A stretch of 64,000 nucleotides of DNA from Bacteroidota bacterium (GCA_018268105.1 JAFDXG010000143.1:1-64000), one strand, 5' to 3'; positions 41,656-51,455 are shown, counted from the stretch's first letter. Notes: generated from the letters alone by a model not told the origin. Made by a program: numbers and translations.

Positions 41656-43449
41656 ATGAAGATTTTATTTACCTATCTTAAGCCATTTAAATGGTTGATA
41701 GTTTTGGTATTGGTGCTGTCTGCCACTAATACCGGCTTCTCACTTTTTGATCCTATCATTTTTGGTAAATTGGTTACATTAAGTAATAATTACCTTAAAA
41801 ATCCTGCAGAATATACTTCATCCCGTTTTTTTACTCAGCGTTATGATAGTGTACTTTGGTTATTGCTCGCTTCTATCGGGGTAGCAATGGTAAGCAGAAT
41901 TGCAAAAAACTTCCAGGATTATTTTTTAAACGTCGTAATCCAGAAATTCGGTGCGAAAGTGTTTACCGATGGTTTGCAGCATGCCATGAAATTGCCTTAC
42001 CAGGAATTTGAAGATCAGCGTAGTGGTGAAACACTAAGTGTACTGCAAAAGGTGAGAACAGATACCGAGCGTTTCATGACTTACTTTGTTAATATTCTTT
42101 TTTCAGTAATTGTAGGAATTGTATTTGTTGGAGTTTTTGCATTTAGCATTCACTGGTCACTGCCACCTATATATTTTGGTGGAATATTTTTGCTGGTAAT
42201 AGTAACCAATGTGCTGAGCCGGAAAGTTAAGGTCATTCAAAAAAATATTGTGTCTCAAACCAATGCACTGGCGGGCGCTACCACAGAGTCGCTGAGAAAT
42301 ATAGAGCTTGTGAAAAGCCTGGGGCTTACACAACAGGAAGTTAACCGCCTAAACAAAAATACATATAAGATTCTCGGGTTGGAGTTAACCAAAGTAAAAC
42401 GCATCCGCAGTATAAGTTTTATCCAGGGTACTTTTGTGAACACTCTTCGGCAGGTTATCCTTTTTATGCTGATGTGGCTGATATTCGGAGATAAGATGGA
42501 TGCAGGTCAGTTAGTTACTATGCAAATATTTTCTTTTTTTGTATTTGGTCCTTTACAGGAGATAGGAAATATCATTCTTTCGTACCGGGAAGCGGAAGCA
42601 TCACTTATCAACTTCAAAAACTTGATGCAGAAGAAGCCGGAAAAACAACCGACAGAACCCATACATCTCGGCGAGATCAGAAAACTTGAATTCAATAATG
42701 TTTCTTTTAAGCATCAAACCGCAAAGCAAAATGCGATTGATAAAATATGTTTTACCGCAGAAGCCGGAGAAACCATTGCATTTGTAGGACCTTCCGGCGC
42801 CGGCAAATCCACGCTAATGAAGTTGCTGGTAGGATTGTATCGTCCACAGGACGGGAAAATATTGTACAATAACATTGACGAAAATTCTATTAACTATGAA
42901 GACCTGCGCAATCAAATCGGTTTTGTCACACAGGATACCCAGTTGTTTTCGGGTTCTATCAAAGAAAACCTGGTATTTGTAAACCCGGCAGCAACAGAAG
43001 CTGAAATATCTGATGCGCTAAACAAATCTTCCTGCAATAACCTGCTTGCCAGAGCAGAAAAGGGACTTGATACCATGATAGGAGAGGGGGGACTAAAATT
43101 GTCGGGTGGAGAAAAACAGCGGCTTTCAATCGCCCGTGCCCTGTTAAGGCAGCCAAGGTTACTGATATTTGATGAAGCTACTTCAGCCCTTGATTCCCTC
43201 ACCGAACAGGAAGTAACCAATACAATTAAGAAAGTATCCTCGCATAGCAACCAGATCACTATTCTTATTGCACACCGGTTGTCTACAATAATGCATGCCG
43301 ACAGGATTTATGTATTGGAAAGAGGGGAAATAGAAGAGACCGGTACACATGATTCGCTGGTAGACGCAAAGGGTTTGTATTATGCCATGTGGCGCCAGCA
43401 AATAGGCGAAAGAAAAAAATCAGAAACACAACAGGCAGTTAGCGGTTAG
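41656..43449 (+). CDS. ABC half-transporter, permease fused to ATPase
   Basis: The 597-residue protein has six predicted helices and an intracellular loop (LPYQEFEDQRSGETLSVLQKVRTDTERF). Its ATPase has Walker A VGPSGAGKSTLMKL, the Q-loop GFVTQDTQLF, the signature LSGGEKQRLSIARAL and Walker B LLIFDEATSALD. It is a paralogue of the transporter at 37950-39758, though the membrane halves are not closely alike. The substrate is unknown. Confidence 0.9.
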   Translation: MKILFTYLKPFKWLIVLVLVLSATNTGFSLFDPIIFGKLVTLSNNYLKNPAEYTSSRFFTQRYDSVLWLLLASIGVAMVSRIAKNFQDYFLNVVIQKFGAKVFTDGLQHAMKLPYQEFEDQRSGETLSVLQKVRTDTERFMTYFVNILFSVIVGIVFVGVFAFSIHWSLPPIYFGGIFLLVIVTNVLSRKVKVIQKNIVSQTNALAGATTESLRNIELVKSLGLTQQEVNRLNKNTYKILGLELTKVKRIRSISFIQGTFVNTLRQVILFMLMWLIFGDKMDAGQLVTMQIFSFFVFGPLQEIGNIILSYREAEASLINFKNLMQKKPEKQPTEPIHLGEIRKLEFNNVSFKHQTAKQNAIDKICFTAEAGETIAFVGPSGAGKSTLMKLLVGLYRPQDGKILYNNIDENSINYEDLRNQIGFVTQDTQLFSGSIKENLVFVNPAATEAEISDALNKSSCNNLLARAEKGLDTMIGEGGLKLSGGEKQRLSIARALLRQPRLLIFDEATSALDSLTEQEVTNTIKKVSSHSNQITILIAHRLSTIMHADRIYVLERGEIEETGTHDSLVDAKGLYYAMWRQQIGERKKSETQQAVSG

Positions 43450-43461
43450 TTGTCAGGAATT

Positions 43462-43575
43462 AGGTTTCAGGTTTCAGGTTTCAGGTTTCAGGTTTCAGGT
43501 TTCGGGTTTCAGGTTTCGGGTTTCAGGTTTTGGGTTTCAGGTTTTGGGTTTCAGGTTTTGGGTTTGAGGTTTGGG
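43462..43575. repeat. Heptamer array GGTTTCA / GGGTTTC / GGTTTTG
   Basis: Between the transporter stop (43449) and the convergent histidine kinase gene (43671) there are about 16 units of 7 bp: several perfect GGTTTCA copies, then alternating GGTTTCG, GGTTTCA and GGTTTTGGGTTTCA. It resembles telomere-like or minisatellite DNA. A weaker relative lies at 27750-27850. Confidence 0.85.
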
Positions 43576-43577
43576 AT

Positions 43578-43672
43578 CGCTGATAACTGATAGCCCAAAA
43601 CCCAAAGCTCAAAGCTGACTGCTGATAGCCCAAAGCCCAAAGCTCATAGCTCAAAGCTGACCACTGATAGCT
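43578..43672. repeat. Repeat tract of CTGATAGCCCAAAGCCCAAAGC-type units
   Basis: Directly after the heptamer array comes a tract of CCCAAAACCCAAAGCTC, AAAGCTGACTGCTGATAGCC and CAAAGCCCAAAGCTCATAGC. It is partly complementary to the preceding array (GGTTTTGGG against CCCAAAACC), so a long imperfect stem is possible. Confidence 0.7.
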
Positions 43673-45512
43673 ATTTTGGAAATGTAACTGTAAAAATACT
43701 TCCTTTATTCAACTGGCTTTCACAAAGGATTTTGCCATTAAGTTCGTCTACCAATCGTTTAACTATAGATAATCCAAGTCCTGTGGAGTATTCTCCTTCT
43801 GTAGGCATGGAAGAAATTTTACTGTATTTACTGAAAATATAGGGAACATCTTCAGGAGCTATGCCAACTCCTTCATCAATTACTTTTATGACAATGTTGT
43901 CAGGTGTATACTCAAGTTGTACAAAGACATTATTACCACGTGGGGAAAATTTAATGGCGTTGGAAAGTAGGTTTTCAAAGATACGATTAAGCATGTACCT
44001 GTCGCACATAAACTCAACGGGTTTGCCATTGTGGGTATAGATGATTTCAATTTCTTTCTGCCGGGCCTGAGGTCTGTGTATATTAATGACATCTTCGAGA
44101 AATGCAGCAACGTCGAGAAACTGAAGATTGAGCGGATGGTTTATCTCTTCTTTTTCTATATGCAGGATATTTCTGATAAGTATTTCGCCATTGTCAGCAG
44201 AAGACTGTATGCGGTATAATGCTCTTTTTTGGTCTTCGGTAAAATTAGAAATATTGGATTGCAGGATTTGAGTCCACATTTTAATACTGGTAAAGGGGGC
44301 ATTCAAATCATGGGACACTATACTGATCATTGAGTTTTTATCACTGTTAGCCTTTGCCAGTTTACTGTTTTGTTTTTGTATTATCTGGTTTTGTCTGGTA
44401 AGCTGATCATTTTTTCTTTTGATGAGTACAAGAATGACAATCGCCAAAATAGCCAGTAAAGCTATGCCTGATATTAAAAAGAGCATATTTCTTTCCTGGG
44501 ATTTCTGGTGGTCAATTTCCAGAGACAACAATTTGTTTTGCTGAACTTTTTGCTTAAGGTTGTATTTTTCCTGAAGGTCGGCAACGGTTTTCAGAAGTTG
44601 TCGGGATACCAATGCCGTATCAAGCAGGTGCCATTTGGTATAATATTCATAAGCCGACTTATAATCTTCTTTTCGTGCAAAAAATTTGGAATACAAGGCA
44701 TATACATCCGCCTCTTTATCTTTGGAACCTAAAAAATGGGCGAGTTGCAAAGAAAGATCAATATATTTTTTTGCAGAATCGAGTTTCTTTTTTTCTAAAT
44801 AGGTGTCACCTATATTCAGACAGTCGTACCATAACATTTCTTTATCCGCATTAATACTGTCTGTATTATAATTTGTCATAAAGTAGCCAAGTGCTTTATC
44901 CCATTGTTTCTTGTAAAACCAGGCATTACCTAAGTTGTTGTACAACGAGTTCATAGGCAACCCTACCTTATACTTCTGAGCGATGTTTTGAGCTTCGGTA
45001 AGGTAGTACAATGCACTGTCCGGTTGATTTAGTTTATTAAAAACAGAACCCAGGTTAGTACAGTTAGTAAATATGGAAAATATTTCCTTGCGTTGCCATG
45101 CTATAGCAAGGGCCTGTTTAAAGAATTGCCTGGTTTTTTCAGGTTGATTAATATTGCTGTACGCCATGGCAAGATCACCGAGTGCAGATGTTTCATATTC
45201 GGGATATTGTAATCGTCTTGCTTCTTCTAACGATTTATAATAATAATTGATTGCTGAATCATAATCATTTCTCATCTCAAAAAATATCCCTTTGAGACGA
45301 AAGGAAAGTACATTTCCTTTTTTAAAATCAAGAGTTCTTGATTCATCTTCAATATACCGGGCAAAATAACCCACAGAGTCGGATTTTGTTTCATCAAAAT
45401 CCAGAGCACGGTCATACATTGATTTTAATGAAGTAGTATCTGTTTGAGAAAATAAGTCCTGACAAAAGACACAAAACAGGAGTACCGATATGCCATGAAC
45501 AAAAAATTTCAT
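43671..45512 (-). CDS. TPR-containing sensor histidine kinase
   Basis: The 613-residue kinase has a signal-like N terminus, about six tetratricopeptide repeats in its periplasmic part (e.g. YETSALGDLAMAYSNINQPEKTRQFFKQAL), one transmembrane helix (MLFLISGIALLAILAIVILVLI) and a short coiled-coil. The HisKA domain has the phosphorylated His in SIVSHDLNAPF; the HATPase has FENLLSNAIKFSPRGN (N box), DEGVGIAPEDVPYIF and TGLGLSIVKRL. No cognate regulator is adjacent. The ATG at 45512 is taken; a TTG at 45530 is not preferred. Confidence 0.9.
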   Translation of the reverse strand: MKFFVHGISVLLFCVFCQDLFSQTDTTSLKSMYDRALDFDETKSDSVGYFARYIEDESRTLDFKKGNVLSFRLKGIFFEMRNDYDSAINYYYKSLEEARRLQYPEYETSALGDLAMAYSNINQPEKTRQFFKQALAIAWQRKEIFSIFTNCTNLGSVFNKLNQPDSALYYLTEAQNIAQKYKVGLPMNSLYNNLGNAWFYKKQWDKALGYFMTNYNTDSINADKEMLWYDCLNIGDTYLEKKKLDSAKKYIDLSLQLAHFLGSKDKEADVYALYSKFFARKEDYKSAYEYYTKWHLLDTALVSRQLLKTVADLQEKYNLKQKVQQNKLLSLEIDHQKSQERNMLFLISGIALLAILAIVILVLIKRKNDQLTRQNQIIQKQNSKLAKANSDKNSMISIVSHDLNAPFTSIKMWTQILQSNISNFTEDQKRALYRIQSSADNGEILIRNILHIEKEEINHPLNLQFLDVAAFLEDVINIHRPQARQKEIEIIYTHNGKPVEFMCDRYMLNRIFENLLSNAIKFSPRGNNVFVQLEYTPDNIVIKVIDEGVGIAPEDVPYIFSKYSKISSMPTEGEYSTGLGLSIVKRLVDELNGKILCESQLNKGSIFTVTFPK

Positions 45513-45672
45513 AATGGAGACTATAAACAAATCAGGGACAAGTCAATCAACAGAAAATATTGTTAGTATTAATGTTGATAAAGATAAGAAAAGAAAGTAA
45601 TAGTTATATTCAGGAATAATTTGATAACAACTGCAGTTGCAAATCCCGTGATAAGTTTTCTGATTGTCCTCA

Positions 45673-47250
45673 CTATTTTGTTTTAAGTACTGGTATCACC
45701 TGTTGCAAAGGTCCGTTTTGCAAACGCAGATAGTATACCCCCGCTGCCAATCCATGACTGTCGAATGGAATAGTATAGGTGTTACCAATTTGTTCTTTGT
45801 CCACCAGATATTTTATTACCCGGCCCATGCAATCAATAACCTGCACAAGTGTATGGCCGCCCTGGGTGATGTATTTCACATTCGTTTGTGTTGTGAATGG
45901 ATTGGGATAAGCTGAAATAAGATTATTGCTTGATTTTTTATTAATGTCATCAATGCCATTGCAAAGCCCGTCTTGTATAATAGGGAGTGATTGAAAGTTT
46001 TTGAGAAGTACCGTTTGGAGTGCAGTACTATCTGCACAAAACCATTTTTCCAGAATAGAAGCATACACACTTCGGTAATCGTATTGATGCGGAATATTGA
46101 TATTGACATCAATGTTTGATGGAATAGATGGATTGTTTCCCAATATGCCGGATTGCACTTTACTGCCAAAGACCAGCATAGGAGCTGCAGCTCCATGATC
46201 AGTTCCAATACTGAAGTTGGATTTAATACGACGCCCAAACTCAGAGAATGTAAAAGATATCACCCGGTCTTCAATACCAAGGAAAGCAAGATCATCCTGG
46301 AATGCTTTTACAGCGTCTGATAGTTCCTTCAATAAATTAGCATGTTTTCCAATAGTAGGATCGTTTTGTTCGGTTTGCATGGAATGTGTGTCGAAACCAG
46401 TATAGCTGACCATATATACTCTTGTCTTAAGTCCTCCTTTAACAAGTCTTGCCACAATTTTGAGCTGGTCTGCAAGTATATTATTGTCAGGGTAAGGTAG
46501 TTGCTGAGCAGCATTTCCGGCAGCTTTTTTGATTGATCCGGCAAAGAGTTCGGTTTGTCTCGCTATTTCGCGAACAAAAGTAAGTTCTTTGCCAGCCCTG
46601 GTAGCTGGCGCCGGATCCTGCACATCATCTACAATATTGTAAAAAGATGTGGGGTTGGTAATGCTCATTGCCATACCCATTGCCGGCCCGTGAAAAGTAA
46701 GTGAAGATACTGATCCGATTTGTATAGCAAGGGGATCGGGCATAGAAGTGTTGGGGTAGCCTGAAGGAAAATTTGGAAATTCATAATTCAGATATCTTCC
46801 AACCCATCCGGTATTGACTACTTCATTACTTTCGGATCCACTCATCCATATATCTGTTGCTCTGAAATGAGAAAGATTGGGCTGGGGATACCCAGCAGAT
46901 TGTACTACCGCCATTTTCCCGTTGTTGAAGAGTTCCTGAATACCGGTCATGGCCGGATGAAAACCGGTTTTACTATTCCCGTTCAACTTTAAAATTTTAT
47001 TTTCGGGGATGGCGATATTTGTTCGGGCATGATGATAGTTAGCGTAATTGTCCAGGGGTATAACCATATTCAAGCCATCATTTCCACCATTCATCTGTAT
47101 AATCACAAGTACATGATCTGTATCAGCAGCAAAATTTGTAAGAGCACTAAGCCAGGGCGAAGAAGACAGTGCTGTAACAGTATGCCCATTAACAAAAGCA
47201 GGCAGTATGGTTGCCGGCAGAGTATTGCGCAAAAAATCTCTTCTTTTCAT
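45673..47250 (-). CDS. DUF1501 secreted protein with T9SS sorting domain
   Basis: The ~525-residue protein begins with a Tat-like signal, MKRRDFLRNTLPATILPAFV. The DUF1501 body has VIIQMNGGNDGLNMVIPLDNYANYH, FTFSEFGRRIKSN and TDHGAAAPMLVFGSKVQSG, with His/Asp positions of an alkaline-phosphatase-like fold. The end (AYPNPFTTQTNVKYI ... GLAAGVYYLRLQNG) is a T9SS sorting domain. The ATG at 47250 is chosen for the signal. It starts 11 bp after the DUF1800 gene; such pairs are common but their substrate is unknown. Confidence 0.88.
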   Translation of the reverse strand: MKRRDFLRNTLPATILPAFVNGHTVTALSSSPWLSALTNFAADTDHVLVIIQMNGGNDGLNMVIPLDNYANYHHARTNIAIPENKILKLNGNSKTGFHPAMTGIQELFNNGKMAVVQSAGYPQPNLSHFRATDIWMSGSESNEVVNTGWVGRYLNYEFPNFPSGYPNTSMPDPLAIQIGSVSSLTFHGPAMGMAMSITNPTSFYNIVDDVQDPAPATRAGKELTFVREIARQTELFAGSIKKAAGNAAQQLPYPDNNILADQLKIVARLVKGGLKTRVYMVSYTGFDTHSMQTEQNDPTIGKHANLLKELSDAVKAFQDDLAFLGIEDRVISFTFSEFGRRIKSNFSIGTDHGAAAPMLVFGSKVQSGILGNNPSIPSNIDVNINIPHQYDYRSVYASILEKWFCADSTALQTVLLKNFQSLPIIQDGLCNGIDDINKKSSNNLISAYPNPFTTQTNVKYITQGGHTLVQVIDCMGRVIKYLVDKEQIGNTYTIPFDSHGLAAGVYYLRLQNGPLQQVIPVLKTK

Positions 47251-47261
47251 AGTAACTGGAT

Positions 47262-48935
47262 TTAAGATAATTGAAATTCTGGTAAAGCAAGCAGGTAGCG
47301 GTATAACTCGTTCAGGCGTGAAGAAACCGTTTGATAGGCCATCATATCGGATGGGTTGGCAATATATGTGTTCCACGCATTGGTCCAATAATAATCATTG
47401 GTTTGCCCTGTGAGCAGGATTTCTCTTTTTAATTGTTCTTTGATGGTGTCAGACAATTCAATCCTGTATAAAATTGAAAGCGAATCTTCAAGCAATGATT
47501 TGGCATCGCCGGGGTTGCTAAGCGATTTTGCAAATTCAATAACATCAATTTTTAATTGAAAGCCATTTATGGTAAAACCATAATGAATCAGGGCGTCTGT
47601 AAGTTGTGTACGGAGCGGATAAGTGTTGTTGTTGATCCAGAGCTCATGAAAGGATGGCATCTGATAGTATGCCGGCCACCCTGATACACTTGGCGGATCA
47701 CCAGGGTCCTGCTGTAATAAATAGCAGTTGTATAATAAACTACCCCAAAGCCCGTATGTTGTTGCATAATCACTGTTGTCAGGAAATTTTACCTGCATTT
47801 CCCTGCATACACCTATTACAAAATCTACAGGGCTTTTTATGAGGCATCCCTGGTTGGCAACGTCAAAAAAGTGTTCACTCTTAAGCAGTGTCATTAAAAC
47901 CGGTTTGATATCCCAGTCATGATCCTGTAACATTTGTGCCAGGGGAAGAATTACATTTTGCTCTGAAGCTTCATCCACTTCATAATACACAAACCACCGG
48001 TATAATTCCTTGACAATATATTTTGAAGCTTCAGCACCCTTGCTGAAAATCATATTGATCAGTGCATCCAGTTCGGCATCTCCACCTGTTTCGCCACTTA
48101 CTCCTGCAATTATTGTATTATTATAAAAAGAGGAGAATGTTTTATTTGTGGTATCGTGTCTTTCGGGTGTGAAATAAGAAGTATTGGTTTTCTCATCATT
48201 TTGCCAGCCGGTAAGCACTCTTGCTGCAGCTTTCACATCATTTTCTGTATAGTTGGGATTATTTTCTTTGCCCAATGTAAAGAGCTCCTGCAATTCCCGG
48301 GCAAAATTTTCATCGGGTTCCCCTTTTTGATTAAGCTCACCATTCTGGTAAACCAGCATAAGGGGGTCAATTGATATTGCGCGGGCCAATGTTTTAAAAC
48401 TGCCAAGACAATTGCTCCTCAATAATGTATGATGCTTGTATGCAAAGCGTGCTTGTTGTGTAGAAGCCATTTCTGTTGCGAAATGATTATGCCAGAACAG
48501 CGTCATTTTTTCCCTGATATTGCGGGGCTGATTGAGCATTACCCCAATCCACCATTTTTTAAATGAAGATTTACGGCGCTCACCAATAATATCATCTGTA
48601 TTATGATCATTCACCCAGGTGGTGCCGGTATCAATATTATTATCTGGCTTCTGTGCTTCTGAAGTATCATAATCTTTTAACGGAGGAGAAGGAAGAGGAG
48701 AAACAATGGTTAGTAGTTCCTCTACAGACTGATCCATGGTTTTAGTGAGAAAATACTCTATATCAATTGGAGCTGCTCCAAACATAGTTCTTTTCAGCAG
48801 GTGTATCACTTCGTTCCTGGTCCATGACCCGGAATAAGGGGAAATGCCACTATTTGTTCTGGCTCCGGTAATATTATTATTTGAATAGCTTTTCTTTTTT
48901 ATTTTTCCTGCGGAAAAAAAAGTGCGTCTGTCCAT
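47262..48935 (-). CDS. DUF1800 family protein
   Basis: The 557-residue protein belongs to the DUF1800 family: WTRNEVIHLLKRTMFGAAP, KMTLFWHNHFAT, LMLVYQNGELNQKGEPDENFARELQELFTLG, YTENDVKAAARVLTGWQ and LYRWFVYYEV are typical. It lacks a clear signal peptide. It is the first gene of the pair with DUF1501. The DUF1800/DUF1501 pair is suspected of acting together at the envelope, but no activity is established. Confidence 0.88.
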   Translation of the reverse strand: MDRRTFFSAGKIKKKSYSNNNITGARTNSGISPYSGSWTRNEVIHLLKRTMFGAAPIDIEYFLTKTMDQSVEELLTIVSPLPSPPLKDYDTSEAQKPDNNIDTGTTWVNDHNTDDIIGERRKSSFKKWWIGVMLNQPRNIREKMTLFWHNHFATEMASTQQARFAYKHHTLLRSNCLGSFKTLARAISIDPLMLVYQNGELNQKGEPDENFARELQELFTLGKENNPNYTENDVKAAARVLTGWQNDEKTNTSYFTPERHDTTNKTFSSFYNNTIIAGVSGETGGDAELDALINMIFSKGAEASKYIVKELYRWFVYYEVDEASEQNVILPLAQMLQDHDWDIKPVLMTLLKSEHFFDVANQGCLIKSPVDFVIGVCREMQVKFPDNSDYATTYGLWGSLLYNCYLLQQDPGDPPSVSGWPAYYQMPSFHELWINNNTYPLRTQLTDALIHYGFTINGFQLKIDVIEFAKSLSNPGDAKSLLEDSLSILYRIELSDTIKEQLKREILLTGQTNDYYWTNAWNTYIANPSDMMAYQTVSSRLNELYRYLLALPEFQLS

Positions 48936-49119
48936 GGATATTGCATTGGATTATTGGATACTTACCGGAAACATAATCGTCCGGGTAATATTAATCGCAA
49001 AAACGCTGCCATTAATATGTACATGACTATTCATTGATATATGTCAACTAAAACCGGGGGTAAATGAGTACTACCGGGTAAACTTATGCTTATTCATGGA
49101 TTTTTCTGCAGATCACTGT
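48936..49119. other. Intergenic gap between the DUF1800 and tgt genes
   Basis: About 184 bp. It holds ACCGGGGGTAAATGAGTACTACCGGGTAA-like inverted material (two CCGGG boxes) but no convincing promoter, terminator or gene. Confidence 0.3.
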
Positions 49120-50259
49120 TTAAAGCCTTTGCTTAAAAAGATCAATGCTGCTTTTCATCCAGGAAGCGTAATCTCCAATTATAATATGCTTTCTTGCCAT
49201 GTTGACTACGTGCATATAAAATGCAAGGTTATGTACACTTGCAATTGTCAACCCAAGGATCTCTTTAGATTTAATCAGGTGCCGCAGGTAGGCTTTGCTG
49301 TAATAGTTGCTTATTGTACAATCAATACCACTATCTATCGGGCTGTGGTCTTTTTCCCATTTTTTATTGTCTATGTTGATTACACCGGCGGAAGTGAACA
49401 GCATGGCATTACGTCCATTGCGGGTAGGCATTACACAATCAAACATATCAATACCCAATGCAATACATTCTAAAATATTCCAGGGCGTACCTACTCCCAT
49501 CAGGTAGCGGGGTTTGTTATCCGGTAAATTTTCGCAACATATACCGCAAAGATCATACATCATGTTTTCGGGTTCTCCTACACTCAGTCCGCCAATGGCA
49601 TTACCCGCAGCATTTTTTGAACTGATGTACTCACATGATTTCTTTCTAAGTTCGGTATAGGTACCACCCTGAACAATGGGAAAGAGGTTCTGAATATAGC
49701 CATATTTGTCAACTGTCTCATTAATACGGGCAACACTCCTGTCGAGCCAGCGATGAGTGAGATGCATTGATTTTTCCGCATAAGAAAAATCACTGGGATA
49801 GGGTGGGCATTCATCAAAAGCCATGATAATATCAGCGCCTATACTCCTTTGGATATCCATCACTTTTTCGGGAGAAAAGAGGTGCCTGCTTCCATCAATA
49901 TGGCTTTGAAACATTACACCTTCTTCAGTTATTTTTCGGGTACCTGCCAGGGAGAACACCTGGTACCCGCCACTATCTGTAAGTATGGGCCGGTCCCAAT
50001 GAATGAATTTGTGCAAGCCCCCGGAGTCTTCCAGTATATCGGTACCCGGCCGGAGGAATAAATGATAGGTATTTCCTAAAATAATTTTTGCTTTCACTTC
50101 TTCAGCCAACTGTTGTTGAGTTACTGCTTTTACGCTGCCTGCTGTACCCACTGGCATAAATATTGGTGTAGGAATTTCTCCATGACCGGTAGTGATTTTC
50201 CCTGCTCTTGCTTTAGACCATTTATCTGTTTGTTCTACTCCGAATTGAAGCATAGTCAT
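49120..50259 (-). CDS. tgt: Queuine tRNA-ribosyltransferase (bacterial type)
   Basis: Tgt exchanges guanine-34 in certain tRNAs for the queuosine precursor preQ1. The ~379-residue protein has the active-site region LTDSGGYQVFSLAG (Asp general base), the IGADIIMAFDECPPYPSDFSYAEKSM segment and the second catalytic Asp in GIDMFDCVMPTRNGRNA. The C-terminal zinc site is unusual: where the family commonly has C-x-C-x-x-C, this protein has GIDCTISNYYSKAYLRHL with one Cys. ATG 50259 or 50253 are both possible starts. Confidence 0.93.
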   Translation of the reverse strand: MTMLQFGVEQTDKWSKARAGKITTGHGEIPTPIFMPVGTAGSVKAVTQQQLAEEVKAKIILGNTYHLFLRPGTDILEDSGGLHKFIHWDRPILTDSGGYQVFSLAGTRKITEEGVMFQSHIDGSRHLFSPEKVMDIQRSIGADIIMAFDECPPYPSDFSYAEKSMHLTHRWLDRSVARINETVDKYGYIQNLFPIVQGGTYTELRKKSCEYISSKNAAGNAIGGLSVGEPENMMYDLCGICCENLPDNKPRYLMGVGTPWNILECIALGIDMFDCVMPTRNGRNAMLFTSAGVINIDNKKWEKDHSPIDSGIDCTISNYYSKAYLRHLIKSKEILGLTIASVHNLAFYMHVVNMARKHIIIGDYASWMKSSIDLFKQRL

Positions 50260-50330
50260 AATTCTCAAAAAATTTTCACATTACAAAAAATCCACAATAA
50301 CAAATCCCTGTATTTCTTACCTTCGCCGCC

Positions 50331-51455
50331 ATGATTGAAAAGCTGGACTGGCGTTTAGTTATTTTTGGTGTTCTTTGCCTGGTTACGATCATCCAGGTTA
50401 TTTATTATCTCTATTTTTTCAGGAGATTAGCCTTTTACCGACTGGCTCCCGAGGGTTTGTATCACCAGCAGCCTGTGTCGGTAGTGATATGCGCCCGCGA
50501 TGAGGCCGCAAATTTAGCTAAAAATCTTCCCGGAGTACTGGTACAGGAATATGTGGATAAACATGAGTTGATCTTGGTGAACGATAATTCTGTTGATGAA
50601 TCGAAATACCTGATAGAAGCGCTTCAAAAAGATTTTCCCCAATTGCAGATGTTAGAGCTGAAACAGGAGGCTAAATTTATTACCGGCAAAAAATTTCCTT
50701 TATCAATGGGTATAAAGTCGGCTAAATATGATACCGTGCTGCTGACTGATGCGGATTGTGTTCCGGCCAGTGAATTCTGGATGCAGAAAATGGTATCAAG
50801 GTTTCAGCATGGGGCTGAGATTGTGCTGGGCTATGGTGCTTACTATAAAAAGAGCGGGCTGCTCAATAAAATTATCCGGTTTGAAACTTTTCATACGGCC
50901 CTTCAGTATTTTTCTTATGCCCTTGCGGGTATTCCTTATATGGGCACAGGCAGGAATCTGGCATATAAAAAGGCTGTTTTTCTCCGTAATAAAGGATTTT
51001 CTGCACACAATCATTTGCCTGGTGGAGATGATGATTTATTTATTAATGCAGCAGCCACTCCCCGTAATACTGAAGTAGTTATTGACAAAGATGCATTTAC
51101 ACTGTCGGAACCAAAATCTAGCTGGGGTGATTGGATAAAGCAAAAGCAGCGTCATTTCACTACTTCAAAATATTATAAACCCAGGCATAAATTCTTACTT
51201 GGTTTATATGCGGCTTCGCATTTCCTTTTTTTCCCTTTAATTATAATTTCAGCAATTTTCTTTAGCTGGGAAATTGCTATTGGTGTTTTTGTTTTGCGCA
51301 GCATTGTACAGGGTGTAATATGGTACAACGCTATGGAAAAATTAAATGAACAGGATCTTGGAAAGTGGTACTGGGCATTTGATATCTTTTTGTTTTTGTA
51401 TTACCTCATTTTTGCACCTGCTTTATGGAAGAAACCCCAAAAAGACTGGAAGTAA
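50331..51455 (+). CDS. Membrane-associated glycosyltransferase family 2
   Basis: The 374-residue protein has an N-terminal transmembrane helix (LVIFGVLCLVTIIQVIYYLYFF). The GT-A core follows (SVVICARDEAANLAKNLPGVL, LILVNDNSVDESKYL, DTVLLTDADCVPASEFWM) with an acceptor region (GTGRNLAYKKAVF, GGDDDLFINAAAT) and the KQKQRHFTTSKYYK stretch. Two or three C-terminal helices complete it, as in ceramide-glucosyltransferase or biofilm-type transferases. It overlaps rsmG by 31 bp. Confidence 0.87.
   Translation: MIEKLDWRLVIFGVLCLVTIIQVIYYLYFFRRLAFYRLAPEGLYHQQPVSVVICARDEAANLAKNLPGVLVQEYVDKHELILVNDNSVDESKYLIEALQKDFPQLQMLELKQEAKFITGKKFPLSMGIKSAKYDTVLLTDADCVPASEFWMQKMVSRFQHGAEIVLGYGAYYKKSGLLNKIIRFETFHTALQYFSYALAGIPYMGTGRNLAYKKAVFLRNKGFSAHNHLPGGDDDLFINAAATPRNTEVVIDKDAFTLSEPKSSWGDWIKQKQRHFTTSKYYKPRHKFLLGLYAASHFLFFPLIIISAIFFSWEIAIGVFVLRSIVQGVIWYNAMEKLNEQDLGKWYWAFDIFLFLYYLIFAPALWKKPQKDWK

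Noticed and set aside
43462..43575. GGTTTCA array considered as a CRISPR array
   Set aside because: Unit is only 7 bp with no spacers and no cas genes nearby.
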